64,000 nt of DNA from Rhodoluna sp. (lineage in GTDB: Bacteria > Actinomycetota > Actinomycetes > Actinomycetales > Microbacteriaceae). Below the pieces are notes generated by a model. The model worked only from the letters and a program-made list of their open reading frames with translations, was not told where the DNA came from and did no database searches. Positions within the stretch are counted from its first letter, which is position 1; every line of letters begins with the position of its first letter. Where the stretch lies: NCBI GenBank assembly GCA_024641095.1, contig JAHEDR010000001.1, forward strand, positions 508,387-572,386. Direction: 5' to 3'. The position numbers and the translations under genes were made by a program. Positions 1 to 11,086 of this stretch are shown here, one piece after another.

Positions 1-46
1 TGCCCCGTAAAATCAAGGGAGCTAATCGAAACTAAGGAATTATCAA

Positions 47-808
47 GTGGCGTCAAAAAAGAAGACTCAGAACATTTACGCATCTGCAGCTGCAAGCGCG
101 CAGAAGTTTGAACAGCACAAGCAGCTTGCTGAGGCAAAAGCTTCGCAGCGAAAGTCGGACAACCGATTCGCATTGCTTGTATCGGGTGGTGCTGTGGTTC
201 TAGCTCTATTGCTTCAACTTGCCTACTTTGGTTTTGGTCCTGGCAAAGTTACTGCTGCACCAGAGGCTTCAGCGAACTCGGCCCTTGTTCCAGCAGCAAG
301 CTTGGCTGAAGGTCGCGAATGGACCGGTTCTATTACCGTTGGCGGTAAAAAGCTTGAAGTAACTCTTGACGGCGCTAAAGCACCTCAGGCAGTTGCAAAC
401 TTTCTATCACTTGCGAATAAGAACTTTTACAACGATGTGAGCTGTCACCGAATCACTACAGCGGGCATCTTTGTGCTTCAGTGTGGTGACCCAAATGGTG
501 ACGGCACAGGTGGCCCGGGTTATAACTGGGGTCCCGTTGAAAACGCTCCGGCGGACGACAACTACCTAGAGGGCTACCTAGCCATGGCCCGTCGCGGTGG
601 CGATGGCTCAAGCATGGGAAGCCAGTTCTTCATCGTCTACAAAGACAGCATGATTCCTTCTGACGCAGCCGGCGGCTACAGCGTGTTCGGCAAGATCACC
701 AAGGGCCTAAGCGGCCTGAACAAAGTCATCAAAGCAGGTACCCAAGACGGTTCAAGCGACGGCAAGCCAGCCATCGAAACCAAAATTGGTGCCATCACTC
801 TAAAATAA
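47..808 (+). CDS. Peptidyl-prolyl cis-trans isomerase, cyclophilin type, with N-terminal TM
   Basis: Cyclophilin motifs (NFYNDVSCHRI, GSQFFIVY); GTG start. Confidence 0.9.
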   Translation: MASKKKTQNIYASAAASAQKFEQHKQLAEAKASQRKSDNRFALLVSGGAVVLALLLQLAYFGFGPGKVTAAPEASANSALVPAASLAEGREWTGSITVGGKKLEVTLDGAKAPQAVANFLSLANKNFYNDVSCHRITTAGIFVLQCGDPNGDGTGGPGYNWGPVENAPADDNYLEGYLAMARRGGDGSSMGSQFFIVYKDSMIPSDAAGGYSVFGKITKGLSGLNKVIKAGTQDGSSDGKPAIETKIGAITLK

Positions 809-871
809 AAAGCCACACCAAAAATAGTCAATCGGTCTAGGCAACTAGACGCCTACAAATAGGAGCCACCA

Positions 872-2101
872 ATGTCAGCCAATAAATTCGGTCGCGTAGA
901 CGCAGAGAACAACGTATTCGTAATTGACGGATCCGAAAGAAAAGTTGGCCAGTACCCTGGTGTGACCCAAGATGAGGCACTCGCCTACTTCGTTCGCAAG
1001 TTTGAAGACATTGCCGCTCAGGTAAGAATTCTGGAACAGCGCGTTGCCAACAAAGTTGACTCACAGGGCATGAAGAAGATGGCAACCAAGCTTGCCGAAG
1101 ATCTGAAGGAACCGGCGGCTGTTGGTGACCTAGCCGATTTGCGTCGTCGTGTAACTAATTTGGATGGCAAGATTGCCGCTCTAGTTTCTGAAAAGTCAGA
1201 AGCATCAAAGGAAGCCACCGCCGAGGCTTTGGCCAAGCGCATTGCTATTGCCGATCGTGCCGAAGCAATCGCAAATCAAGATGCGGCAAAGACCCAGTGG
1301 AAAACATCTGGCGCCGAGATGACCAAACTTTTCGAAAACTGGCAAGCACTGCAGAAGTCTGCTCCAAAGGTTTCAAAGGGTGAAGCCGATTCAATCTGGA
1401 AGCGCTTCTCAAGCGCACGCACCCGTTTTGAAACCGCTAAGCGCTCTTACTTTGCCGGGCTTGATGCAGCGAACAAGCAGGTAAAGGCTAAGAAGAACTC
1501 AATAGTCGAGCAGGCAGAGGCTCTTGCATCAAAAGGCTCAGACGACATCACTTCGTATCGCAAACTTATAGACGAGTGGAAGAACAGCGGTCGCACCCCT
1601 GGCAAGTCAGACGACGCGCTTTGGGCCCGATTCAAAGCAGCCGGTGATGCAATTTACGCAAAGAAGTCTGAAACTGCGGTAGTTGAAAATGCCGAGCACG
1701 AAAAGAACCTAGCCGCCAAGCTAGAAATTTTGAAGGACGCCGCTTCAATTGACCCAACCAAAGACCTGGCAGCAGCGAAGAAGGCCTTGCTTGTTATCCA
1801 GCAGCGCTGGGAGAAAGCCGGCCGCGTACCTAAGGACAAGCTACGCGAGACCGAAGACAAACTAAAGGCTATTGAAGCCAAGGTTCGCAAGGTTGAAGAA
1901 GACGAGTGGCGCAAGACTGATCCTGCGGCTATCGAGCGCTCAAACAGCGTGACTTCTCAACTTGAAGATTCAATCAAGAAGTTGGAAGCCGATCTTGCAA
2001 AAGCAACTTCAAGCAAGGACGACAAGAAGATTAAGGCTGCAACCGAGGCACTCAGCGCTCGCAAGGCTTGGCTAGAGGTTGTAAAAGCTTCTATGGCCTA
2101 A
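872..2101 (+). CDS. DUF349 domain-containing protein
   Basis: Repeated W..A/G..PK..ELW.RF-type helices typical of DUF349; neighbour of rel. Confidence 0.85.
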   Translation: MSANKFGRVDAENNVFVIDGSERKVGQYPGVTQDEALAYFVRKFEDIAAQVRILEQRVANKVDSQGMKKMATKLAEDLKEPAAVGDLADLRRRVTNLDGKIAALVSEKSEASKEATAEALAKRIAIADRAEAIANQDAAKTQWKTSGAEMTKLFENWQALQKSAPKVSKGEADSIWKRFSSARTRFETAKRSYFAGLDAANKQVKAKKNSIVEQAEALASKGSDDITSYRKLIDEWKNSGRTPGKSDDALWARFKAAGDAIYAKKSETAVVENAEHEKNLAAKLEILKDAASIDPTKDLAAAKKALLVIQQRWEKAGRVPKDKLRETEDKLKAIEAKVRKVEEDEWRKTDPAAIERSNSVTSQLEDSIKKLEADLAKATSSKDDKKIKAATEALSARKAWLEVVKASMA

Positions 2102-4344
2102 GCGTTGCTTACGCGATAAACGTCATACACAGCTTCAATTCTGCGCACCGCGTTCAAAAGGTGCTCAAGCATTTGTGCGTCACCCATCTCGAATACAAAC
2201 CTGCTTAGCGCTACTCTGTCGTCTCGCGTAGACACCGATGCGCTCAGAATGTTTACGTGATGCTCAGAAAGCACTCGCGTAACATCTGAAAGCAAACCTC
2301 CTCTATCTAGCGCCTCAATCTGAATCTGCACTAGGAACAAACTCTTTGAGGTTGGTGCCCAGGTAACTTCCATTAGACGTTCTGGCTCAAGCATTAGCTG
2401 CTCTACGTTCTTACAGTCCTCGCGGTGAACCGATACGCCGCTCCCACGTGTAACGAAACCAATAATCTTGTCGCCAGGCACCGGTGTGCAACAACGAGCT
2501 AGCTTAACTAGAACATCGGCGTCACCCTTTACCAAGATTCCCGCATCGTTCGAACGATTGCGATTGGCGCTGCGCGGTGTGGGAGGGAGTTGGAATTCTT
2601 GCTCGTCGTGATCAACGTGCGAGATAGCCGCAACAAGTTTTTCTACAACAGATTGCGCCGAAATGTGATTATCACCAACAGCGGCGTACAAGCCTTCAAC
2701 GTCGGGGAATCTAAGCTCGCCGGCTAATTTCACCAACTCGTCGGCGGCCATAAGTCTTTGCAGCGGCAAGTTTTGCTTGCGCATTGCCTTGGCTAGCGCT
2801 TCTTTACCCTGTTCAATCGCGTCATCGCGACGCTCAATCGCAAAGTGCTGCTTAATCTTTGCGCGAGCCCTAGGTGACTTAACGAAGTTCAACCAGTCTT
2901 TACTTGGCCCGGCATCTGGAGACTTTGATGTGAAGATTTCAACTACGTCGCCCGATTGCAATGCTGTTTCAAGCGGAACAAGTCTCCCGTTAACCTTTGC
3001 ACCCATTGTCCTGTGGCCAACATCGGTGTGAATCGTGTAAGCGAAATCAACCGGCGTAGCTCCACCAGGCAAGCCAACGACTTTACCCTTTGGAGTGAAT
3101 ACGTAAACTTCCTTCGCGCCAATTTCAAAACGAAGCGAATCAAGGAACTCGGACGGGTCTTGAGTCTCAGCTTGCCAATCGGTTAGGTGCTTTAGCCAAA
3201 CCAAGTCTTCATCACCTGATTGCTCAGACTTGCCAACTTGCTCTTTGTACTTCCAGTGAGCGGCAACACCGTATTCGGCACGATTATGCATCTCGTGGGT
3301 ACGAATTTGGATTTCTACTGGACGACCCTGCGGACCAATTACTGTGGTGTGCAGTGACTGATAAAGGTTGAACTTTGGCATTGCAATGTAATCTTTGAAG
3401 CGCCCAGGAACCGGATTCCAACGAGCGTGAATTGCACCAAGCACCGCATAGCAATCGCGAACTTCGTCAACCAATACTCGAATGCCTACTAGATCGTAAA
3501 TGTCATCAAATTCGCGACCGCGCACAACCATCTTTTGATAAATGGAGTAATACTGCTTTGGCCTGCCGGCAACGTTTCCGCGAATCTTGGCTTCTCGCAA
3601 GTCTTCGTTTATTGAATCAATGACTGAGTCAATGAACTCTGCCCGCTTAGGAGTTCGTTGCGTGACTAAGTTAACGATCTCTTCGTAAACCTTTGGGTAC
3701 AGCACAGAAAACGAAATGTCCTCGAGCTCCCATTTAATGGTGCTAATACCAAGTCGGTGCGCCAACGGAGCATAAATCTCTAGAGTCTCTTGAGCCTTAC
3801 GCTTTGCTGATTCCTCCGATACGAAGCCCCAGGTACGCGCATTGTGCAAGCGGTCTGCCAGTTTGATTACCAAGACTCGAATGTCTTTGGACATTGCAAC
3901 AACCATTTTGCGAACGGTCTCGGCTTGTGCGTGATCGCCGAACTTAACCTTGTCGAGTTTGGTGACACCGTCAACTAACATGGCAACTTCTGACCCAAAA
4001 TCCTTGGTCAGCATTTCAAGTGTGTAAGCGGTGTCTTCTACCGTGTCATGCAGAAGCGCCGCGGCCAGTGTGACTGGTCCAATTCCTAGCTCGGCAAGAA
4101 TTTGAGTTACTGCAAGCGGATGGGTGATGTAGGGCTCACCTGAGCGACGCTTTTGCTCGCGATGCGCATCTTCGGCAACAGTGAATGCACGCTCAATTAT
4201 TGAGAGGTCGGCCTTGGGATGGTTTAGTTTAGCTACCCTAAGGATTTCACCTAGCTCTGCGGCGTACGGTCCAGCCTTGGCGAAAAGGCGCGGCAAACGA
4301 TTGCGAAGTATCGAAATACTGCCCGTTGGGGTTGGATCGCTCAC
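2098..4344 (-). CDS. relA: Bifunctional (p)ppGpp synthetase/hydrolase, RelA/SpoT family
   Basis: HD motif (HDTVEDT), synthetase, TGS (VYVFTPKGKVVGLPGGATPVDFAY) and ACT domains. Confidence 0.95.
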   Translation of the reverse strand: MSDPTPTGSISILRNRLPRLFAKAGPYAAELGEILRVAKLNHPKADLSIIERAFTVAEDAHREQKRRSGEPYITHPLAVTQILAELGIGPVTLAAALLHDTVEDTAYTLEMLTKDFGSEVAMLVDGVTKLDKVKFGDHAQAETVRKMVVAMSKDIRVLVIKLADRLHNARTWGFVSEESAKRKAQETLEIYAPLAHRLGISTIKWELEDISFSVLYPKVYEEIVNLVTQRTPKRAEFIDSVIDSINEDLREAKIRGNVAGRPKQYYSIYQKMVVRGREFDDIYDLVGIRVLVDEVRDCYAVLGAIHARWNPVPGRFKDYIAMPKFNLYQSLHTTVIGPQGRPVEIQIRTHEMHNRAEYGVAAHWKYKEQVGKSEQSGDEDLVWLKHLTDWQAETQDPSEFLDSLRFEIGAKEVYVFTPKGKVVGLPGGATPVDFAYTIHTDVGHRTMGAKVNGRLVPLETALQSGDVVEIFTSKSPDAGPSKDWLNFVKSPRARAKIKQHFAIERRDDAIEQGKEALAKAMRKQNLPLQRLMAADELVKLAGELRFPDVEGLYAAVGDNHISAQSVVEKLVAAISHVDHDEQEFQLPPTPRSANRNRSNDAGILVKGDADVLVKLARCCTPVPGDKIIGFVTRGSGVSVHREDCKNVEQLMLEPERLMEVTWAPTSKSLFLVQIQIEALDRGGLLSDVTRVLSEHHVNILSASVSTRDDRVALSRFVFEMGDAQMLEHLLNAVRRIEAVYDVYRVSNA

Positions 4345-4399
4345 GAATGGCCCTTCTCTCTGAGAACAGCCTACAAGGCAAGTGCACCTGCGCTAAGGA

Positions 4400-5371
4400 T
4401 TACTTAGCAGCTACAACCTTTGCAGCAGCCTTCTTGTACTTGGCTTCACCTTCACGAAGGTGGCTGTAAAGCGGAGCTGCGATGAAGATTGTTGAGTAGG
4501 TGCCCACGATGATACCGATGAACAATGCAAGTGCGATGTCGCGAAGAGTTCCCGCACCAAGCAAAGTTGCACCGATGAAAAGAATCGAGGCAACCGGAAG
4601 TACGGCAACCACAGAGGTGTTAATTGAACGAACCAAGGTCTGGTTGATCGCGTAGTTAACCTGCTCAGCAAAGGTTGAAGTCTCGCTGAACTCAACCTCG
4701 AAGGTGTTTTCGCGAATCTTGTCGAAGACAACCACTGTGTCGTAAAGCGAGTAACCCAAGATTGTTAGGAAACCAATTACCGCAGCTGGAGTCACTTCAA
4801 AGCCCAGCGCTCCGTAAAGACCTGCGGTGATCACCAAGTCGTGAAGCAAAGCAATGATTGCTGCAAGAGACATCTTGAGTGTACGGAAGTAAAGGGCCAT
4901 TAGAACTGCTGCCAAGGCAATGAAAACTAGCAAACCGTTCAAGGCCTTGCCGGTTACATCCGCACCCCAGTTTGCACCAATGAATGAGCTCGCAACTGCA
5001 CCGCTCTCTACTCCGTAAGCCTTAGCCAGAGATACGCGCACCTCTTCAGACTTAACGTCTGTTAGTTGCTCGGTCTGAATGCGAATTCCATCGGTACCAA
5101 CATTGGTCACCAATGGGTTGGCTTCAGGCTCAACCGCGTGAACTGCGTCCACTGCGATTTGCTGAGAGCTATCTGCAACGCCAGTTACACGGAACTCTGA
5201 ACCACCGCGGAATTCAATACCAAAGTTAAAACCGCCACGGGCGATCGGCAGAATTACCGCCAGTGCAACCATTGCAACAGCAATGATGTAGAAAACCTTG
5301 CGACGACCAACAAAGTTGATAGAACGCTTACCGGTGTAAAGATCGTTTCCGAAATCGCTGAATTTAGACAT
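4400..5371 (-). CDS. secF: Protein translocase subunit SecF
   Basis: SecF motifs (GIEFRGGSEF, GYSLYDTVVVFDKIREN); adjacent to secD. Confidence 0.95.
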   Translation of the reverse strand: MSKFSDFGNDLYTGKRSINFVGRRKVFYIIAVAMVALAVILPIARGGFNFGIEFRGGSEFRVTGVADSSQQIAVDAVHAVEPEANPLVTNVGTDGIRIQTEQLTDVKSEEVRVSLAKAYGVESGAVASSFIGANWGADVTGKALNGLLVFIALAAVLMALYFRTLKMSLAAIIALLHDLVITAGLYGALGFEVTPAAVIGFLTILGYSLYDTVVVFDKIRENTFEVEFSETSTFAEQVNYAINQTLVRSINTSVVAVLPVASILFIGATLLGAGTLRDIALALFIGIIVGTYSTIFIAAPLYSHLREGEAKYKKAAAKVVAAK

Positions 5372-7056
5372 TAGTTGCTCTCCCCAGCTGTTGCTGAACC
5401 TTCGGCCGCTTTTCTTTCGGCAATTGTCTGACGCTTAGCGGCCTCCTTAGAAGCCTGCGCTGCCTTAGTTGCTGGCACATTCTTGGCGGTGCGGAACTGG
5501 CCGCGACCGATGTAGTTAGTGACTCCCAGGTTCTTTGCATCAAAGCCTGACCAAGGGTGACCTGAACTGAAGAAATTAACCTTGGCAAGCAACTGCAAGA
5601 TTGGGTGGGTAAAGATCATTGCTACTCCAAGGTCTACCAAAGTAGTTAGGCCAAGAGTGAACGCGAAACCACGAACGTTTCCAACGGTTAGTAGGTATAG
5701 AACTACCGCAGCCAAGAGGCTTACTGAGCCTGAAACGATAATGGTACGAATCGCGCGATTCCAACCCTGTTCAACAGCAGCACCAAGGCTTCTGCCATCA
5801 CGCAACTCGTCACGCACGCGCTCAAAGTAAACGATGAAAGAGTCGGCGGTAATACCAATTGCCACAATCAATCCGGCCACACCTGCAAGTGACAAGCGGT
5901 AACCCTGACGCCAAGACAACAAAGTGATTACTAGATAAACCAAGATTGCGGCAACTGCAAGCGAACCAATGGTAACAACTGCAAGACCGCGGTACTGGAA
6001 CACTGAATAGATGATTACGAGCAACAGACCGATTGCTCCGGCAAGAAGTCCGCTTGAAAGCTGTTCTGAACCCAAAGTTGCAGAAATGTTTTCTTGGCTC
6101 TGAACTTCAAAACCAATTGGCAAAGATCCATACTTCAAAGAGTCAGCCAGCGCCTTTGAAGAAACGCGGTCAAAACTACCAGTGATCTGGGCTGAACCGT
6201 TTGAGATAACCGCGTTGGTAGTTGGAGCTGTGATCACGTACCCATCAAGAGTCACCGCAAAGCGGTTCTTTGGCTCGGTTAGAGGGAACAAGCGGCCGGT
6301 CACAGATGCAAATTGCTCGGTTCCCTTTGAATCAAATTCAAGGTTAACTGCCCAGGTGTTGGTTGATGCACCGGTTGAAGTTGTGATGGTTCCGGCGTTT
6401 GCATCAGAGATGTTGGCGCCTTCAATTTCAACTGGGCCAAGCACGTACTTTTCGTAACCGTTTGTGTCACAAGTAACCAATGGCAATGTTGGGTCATCAA
6501 CCTGACCAGGCTGACGGAATGCTGTTGTGCAGTCAAGCGCATCGTATGCTGCCTGAATATCCTTTGATACCCAGTTGACGTCACTCGCATCGGTTGGTTC
6601 TGCACTTGGCGCAGCAGGAGCAGGAGTTGCCGCCGAGTTATCGGTTGCAGCAGTGGCTCCCTGCGAAGCCAGAATCACCGGACGGAACTCAAGCTTTGCG
6701 CTTGAACGAATAAGCTTCAGTGTGCTCTCATCAGGAGTACCAGGGATTTCAACGATGATGTTGCTGTTTCCCTGAGTCTTGATTGAGGCCTCGCTAACAC
6801 CGGTTGCGTCAACACGTTGGCGAATAATTTCTACAGCCTGAGCAAGTTGCTCTTCCGAAACGGTTGCACCGTCTTCAAGAAGTGGAGCAAGGATGATCTG
6901 TGTTCCACCCTGCAAATCAAGAGCAAGCTTTGGAGCAAGTGTTGCACCAGCACCGGTAAAGGTGCCAAGCCCAATGATTCCTGCAAGCAATACAACCAAG
7001 GCACCTAGCCAGGTAAGACGCTTGCGGGCGCTTTTAGTTACAGATGATTCAGACAC
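5371..7056 (-). CDS. secD: Protein translocase subunit SecD
   Basis: LALDLQGGTQI, GLIVAIGITADSFIVYFERVRDE. Confidence 0.95.
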   Translation of the reverse strand: MSESSVTKSARKRLTWLGALVVLLAGIIGLGTFTGAGATLAPKLALDLQGGTQIILAPLLEDGATVSEEQLAQAVEIIRQRVDATGVSEASIKTQGNSNIIVEIPGTPDESTLKLIRSSAKLEFRPVILASQGATAATDNSAATPAPAAPSAEPTDASDVNWVSKDIQAAYDALDCTTAFRQPGQVDDPTLPLVTCDTNGYEKYVLGPVEIEGANISDANAGTITTSTGASTNTWAVNLEFDSKGTEQFASVTGRLFPLTEPKNRFAVTLDGYVITAPTTNAVISNGSAQITGSFDRVSSKALADSLKYGSLPIGFEVQSQENISATLGSEQLSSGLLAGAIGLLLVIIYSVFQYRGLAVVTIGSLAVAAILVYLVITLLSWRQGYRLSLAGVAGLIVAIGITADSFIVYFERVRDELRDGRSLGAAVEQGWNRAIRTIIVSGSVSLLAAVVLYLLTVGNVRGFAFTLGLTTLVDLGVAMIFTHPILQLLAKVNFFSSGHPWSGFDAKNLGVTNYIGRGQFRTAKNVPATKAAQASKEAAKRQTIAERKAAEGSATAGESN

Positions 7057-7077
7057 AGAAGATCCTTAGAGGTTAAA

Positions 7078-7419
7078 TTATTTGGCAGCTGGCTTTTTAG
7101 CAGCGGGCTTCTTAGCCGCTGGCTTTTTTGCAGCTGGTTTTGCCGCTGACTTCTCGGCAACAGGCTTTACTGCTGCTTCAACGGTGCGGATTGCACCCTT
7201 TAGGAACGCAATCTTGGTTCCTGGTGTGGTCTCAATTACAGCGCGGTCGCCATCGATTGAAACGATGGTTCCAGTGATTCCGCTGTGCAGCACAACGCTT
7301 GAACCAACCTTGACGCTTGAAAGAAGGGTTTCAGCCTGCTTCTTACGCTTGCGCGAACTCATGAACATCATGGCAATAAGAACTGCAAGAGCAATAACGA
7401 GGAATACGTCCTGAGACAT
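7078..7419 (-). CDS. yajC: Preprotein translocase subunit YajC with KPAAK-repeat tail
   Basis: Single N-terminal TM, VVLHSGITGTIVSID motif; upstream of secD. Confidence 0.9.
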   Translation of the reverse strand: MSQDVFLVIALAVLIAMMFMSSRKRKKQAETLLSSVKVGSSVVLHSGITGTIVSIDGDRAVIETTPGTKIAFLKGAIRTVEAAVKPVAEKSAAKPAAKKPAAKKPAAKKPAAK

Positions 7420-7453
7420 TTTGGCCTAACGATTAAGGGGTAAACACAATAAA

Positions 7454-7471
7454 AGACGCCTTTAGGCGTCT
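7454..7471 (-). terminator. Rho-independent terminator downstream of ruvB
   Basis: Minus strand AGACGCC-TAAA-GGCGTCT followed by TTTATTG. Confidence 0.7.
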
Positions 7472-7477
7472 AGACGA

Positions 7478-8500
7478 TTATAGGTCAACAAGCCCATCTA
7501 ACTGGGTAGCCAAAGGGGTTTGACCAAGGTGCTTAAACCCTGCTGCCGTAGCCTGGCGACCTCTGGCCGTGCGAGCGATTAGCCCCATGCGAACCAGGAA
7601 CGGCTCTACAACAGCCTCAATGGTGTCCTGCTCCTCCCCTACGGCAACCGCAAGGGTAGAAAGACCCACCGGTTTGCCGGCGAATCGGTGTACCAAAACC
7701 TTCATAATTTCGCGGTCTAGACGGTCTAGCCCAAGCTCATCGACCTCGTAAAGTTCAAGCGCCTGGTTAGTTTCATTTAGCCCGATATCTTGCTTGCCAG
7801 CTACCAAAGCAAAGTCGCGAACTCTTCTAAGTAGGCGGTTAGCAATTCTTGGCGTGCCGCGGCTGCGCATAGCCACCTCGGTCAGGGCCTTGGGGTCAAT
7901 TTCCACCTGCAGCTTTTGAGCTGCACGCTGAACCACCTGCTCGAGTTCACTGTTCTCGTAAAACTCAAGGTGGGCTATAAACCCAAAGCGGTCACGTAAA
8001 GGACTCGGCAACATTCCAGATCTAGTAGTGGCGCCAACCAGCGTGAAAGGTGCGATTTCTAGTGGAATTGAGGTTGCCCCGGGGCCTTTACCGACCATTA
8101 CGTCAACCCGAAAGTCTTCCATTGCCAGGTAGAGCATCTCTTCGGCCGAGCGGGCCATTCTGTGAATCTCATCTATAAATAGGACTTCACCTGGGGCTAG
8201 AGAGCTCAAAATCGCGGCCAGGTCGCCAGCGTGCTGAATGGTAGGGCCACTGGTAAGTCTCAGTGGACGTCCGCTTTCGTGCGCAACAATCATGGCAAGC
8301 GTTGTCTTGCCCAGACCCGGAGGCCCGGCAAGCAGAATGTGGTCTGGTGTTCGGTTTTGAATGGCTGCTGCCTCAAGGATCAACTTGAGTTGATTGCGAA
8401 CCTTTGACTGACCAATGAATTCAGTAAGTGACTTTGGTCGCAATGCGGACTCAAACGCCAATTCACCATCGGTGTTGATTGGATCAGTTAGCTCACTCAT
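7478..8500 (-). CDS. ruvB: Holliday junction helicase RuvB
   Basis: [16 protein letters not shown]; ruvCAB order. Confidence 0.97.
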   Translation of the reverse strand: MSELTDPINTDGELAFESALRPKSLTEFIGQSKVRNQLKLILEAAAIQNRTPDHILLAGPPGLGKTTLAMIVAHESGRPLRLTSGPTIQHAGDLAAILSSLAPGEVLFIDEIHRMARSAEEMLYLAMEDFRVDVMVGKGPGATSIPLEIAPFTLVGATTRSGMLPSPLRDRFGFIAHLEFYENSELEQVVQRAAQKLQVEIDPKALTEVAMRSRGTPRIANRLLRRVRDFALVAGKQDIGLNETNQALELYEVDELGLDRLDREIMKVLVHRFAGKPVGLSTLAVAVGEEQDTIEAVVEPFLVRMGLIARTARGRQATAAGFKHLGQTPLATQLDGLVDL

Positions 8501-9101
8501 CGGAGGCTCCTACCGACTTTGAGGCACCCAATCTAGAAAGGGAATTCTTCAAAAGATCGTTTACCGAGGCAGCCGCGCCAAGCTGCTTGCTTGCAAGGCC
8601 TGCAGCCTCGCTGGCACTTCGTTCGTTCCAGCCAAGACCGGTGAGGGCGTTAATAACAACGGAAAGATCAGATCCAACGCTCTTGCCTGCGGTTCCAGAA
8701 GTGGCGCCAAGCTTGCCAGCCAGAGTCACACTTATGAGTTTGGCTGTCTTAGGGCCAATTCCCGTCACTGCCTTAAATGCAGCGTCGTTTTCAGCGGCAA
8801 CGGCATCAACAATTTGATCAACGGAGAGTTCACCCAAGATTGCCAATGCCGATTTTGGACCCACGCCGGATACCGAACGCAATAGGTCAAATACCTTTTG
8901 CTCTGCAACAGTTGCGAATCCAAAGAGCGTGAACCCGTCTTCACGTACGACAAAGGAAGTGAAGAGGAAAGCCGGTGAATTGATACGAAGTTGGGACGCG
9001 GTGGCTGAAGTTAGTTGAACGAGATACCCAACACCGGAAACGTCAATGACGGCGTTACCGCTTTCTAGCGATACGACGGTTCCGTTAAGCGATGCAATCA
9101 C
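8493..9101 (-). CDS. ruvA: Holliday junction helicase subunit RuvA
   Basis: HhH motifs ([20 protein letters not shown]). Confidence 0.95.
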   Translation of the reverse strand: MIASLNGTVVSLESGNAVIDVSGVGYLVQLTSATASQLRINSPAFLFTSFVVREDGFTLFGFATVAEQKVFDLLRSVSGVGPKSALAILGELSVDQIVDAVAAENDAAFKAVTGIGPKTAKLISVTLAGKLGATSGTAGKSVGSDLSVVINALTGLGWNERSASEAAGLASKQLGAAASVNDLLKNSLSRLGASKSVGASDE

Positions 9102-9128
9102 ATCACAAGACTAACTAAGGGTCGGTCG

Positions 9129-9698
9129 CTATCGGCGCTTTGAAGCGGTGGCAGATTGTTCCGCTGCCTGCCAAGCTTTTTGCGCTGGAGTCATTTCGGC
9201 TGAAGCTGAAACGGTGCCCCCTACGCTCTTCCATGCGTGACAGATTGCAATCGCCAGACTGTCTGAGGCGTCTGCGGGTTTAGGAATATCGGTTAGGCCA
9301 AGAATTCGAGCGACCATGATGCCTACCTGTTGCTTATTTGCACGACCAGAGCCGGTGACAGCAGCCTTTACTTCACTTGGAGTGTGAAGGTAAACAGGAA
9401 TTTGGTACTTGTGCGCCAACATCATGACGACACCGCTAATCTGGGCCACGCCCATAACGCTTCTAAGGTTCTGCTGGGAAAAAATTCGCTCGATTGCAAT
9501 TGCTTCCGGCTTGGTCTTTTGAATCAAAAGTTCAATTTGATTTCCAATTTCACCGATGCGTTGCGCAAGTTCCATTGAGGCGTCGGTTTTGTAAGTATCA
9601 ACATGAACCAAGCTGACCTTGCGTGATTGACCTACTTCAATTACCCCAACTCCGCATCTTGTAAGACCTGGGTCTACTCCAAGAACGCGCGTGGACAT
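9129..9698 (-). CDS. ruvC: Crossover junction endodeoxyribonuclease RuvC
   Basis: GVDPGLTRCG, AIERIF, DASDSLAIAICH catalytic acidic residues. Confidence 0.95.
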   Translation of the reverse strand: MSTRVLGVDPGLTRCGVGVIEVGQSRKVSLVHVDTYKTDASMELAQRIGEIGNQIELLIQKTKPEAIAIERIFSQQNLRSVMGVAQISGVVMMLAHKYQIPVYLHTPSEVKAAVTGSGRANKQQVGIMVARILGLTDIPKPADASDSLAIAICHAWKSVGGTVSASAEMTPAQKAWQAAEQSATASKRR

Positions 9699-9701
9699 AA
9701 A

Positions 9702-10460
9702 TTAGTCGTTCTCTAGTTCAGCCATTACTTCGGCTGTGATGTCCAAGTTTGAATAAACATTCTGCACATCGTCCGAATCTTCAAGAGCGTCAATCAGTGC
9801 GATCGATTTGCGAGCAGTGTCGGCATCAACCTGCAAAGGCATAGAAGAAACAAATTCAACGTCAGCACTTTCATAGTCAATACCGGCTGCCTGCAGAGCG
9901 GTACGAACAGCAACCATATCGCTTGGATCGGTGGTGATTACAAACTGTTCTTCGCGATTTTCTACATCTTCAACGCCTACTTCAAGAACCGCTTCCAAAA
10001 TTGCATCTTCAGTAGTTCCCGCTGCCTTCGCAACAACAATTACACCCTTGCGAGCAAATTGGTATGAAACGCTGCCTGGATCAGCCATAGTTCCACCGTT
10101 ACGAGAAACCGCAAGGCGAACTTCTGCAGCTGCACGATTCTTGTTGTCGGTTAGACACTCAATCAGAATGGCAACGCCGTTTGGGCCGTAGCCCTCATAC
10201 ATGATGCTTTGGTATTCAACAGCATCAGCTCCAACACCAGAACCGCGCTTAACTGCACGCTCGATGTTGTCGTTTGGAAGTGAACTCTTGCGACCCTTTT
10301 GAATTGCATCGTAAAGAGTTGGGTTACCGTCAATGTCAGGTCCGCCAATGCGTGCTGCAACTTCAATGTTCTTGATCAGCTTCGCGAATAGCTTTGCGCG
10401 ACGACCGTCAATAACAGCTTTTTTGTGCTTGGTCGTTGCCCATTTGGAGTGGCCAGACAT
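9702..10460 (-). CDS. YebC/PmpR family protein
   Basis: [25 protein letters not shown] start; ORF start trimmed to the conserved N-terminus. Confidence 0.95.
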   Translation of the reverse strand: MSGHSKWATTKHKKAVIDGRRAKLFAKLIKNIEVAARIGGPDIDGNPTLYDAIQKGRKSSLPNDNIERAVKRGSGVGADAVEYQSIMYEGYGPNGVAILIECLTDNKNRAAAEVRLAVSRNGGTMADPGSVSYQFARKGVIVVAKAAGTTEDAILEAVLEVGVEDVENREEQFVITTDPSDMVAVRTALQAAGIDYESADVEFVSSMPLQVDADTARKSIALIDALEDSDDVQNVYSNLDITAEVMAELEND

Positions 10461-10500
10461 AGTGCTCCTGTGAATGTATCGGGTTGGTATTGAATCTAGA

Positions 10501-11082
10501 TTACCTAGAATCAACCATCTTCAAGAACAACTGATGCACCCTCAGCTCGCCGGTTACCTCAGGGTGGAATGCGATGCCCATAACGTTTTGGGCCCTTACC
10601 GCTACTACCCTGCCGTCATCAAGACTCGAAAGCACCTCAACACCGGGACCAACTTCTTCGACTATAGGTGCGCGAATAAATGCCGCGTGCACGGGTTCAC
10701 CCGTGATGCCTTTAAACGAAAGATCGGTCTCGAAGGAATCTAGCTGGTTGCCAAAGGCATTGCGGCGCACCGATACATCTAGCCCACCGAAACCAATTTG
10801 ACCCTCGATTCCGTCAACGATTTTTTCGGCGAGCATGATCAAACCGGCGCAAGTTCCAAATGTAGGAAGACCAGATTTGATTTTGTTTTTAATCGGCTCG
10901 AACAAGTCATAGTTAGTGGCTAGCTTTTGAATCACGGTTGATTCGCCACCAGGAATGATCAGGCCATGGCATCGATTCAGTTCGGCAAGAGTTTTAACTT
11001 CAATTGCATCAGCGCCGCAACTTTCTAGCGCAATGATGTGCTCGCGAAAATCCCCCTGAAGGGCTAACACGCCTACCGGCAT
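10501..11082 (-). CDS. pdxT: Pyridoxal 5'-phosphate synthase glutaminase subunit PdxT
   Basis: [27 protein letters not shown]; adjacent to pdxS. Confidence 0.95.
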   Translation of the reverse strand: MPVGVLALQGDFREHIIALESCGADAIEVKTLAELNRCHGLIIPGGESTVIQKLATNYDLFEPIKNKIKSGLPTFGTCAGLIMLAEKIVDGIEGQIGFGGLDVSVRRNAFGNQLDSFETDLSFKGITGEPVHAAFIRAPIVEEVGPGVEVLSSLDDGRVVAVRAQNVMGIAFHPEVTGELRVHQLFLKMVDSR

Positions 11083-11086
11083 GCTG

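Noticed and set aside
7082-7414. 110-aa plus-strand ORF opposite yajC
   Set aside because: Antisense of the yajC repeat tail; low-complexity AAGFLAAGF pattern.
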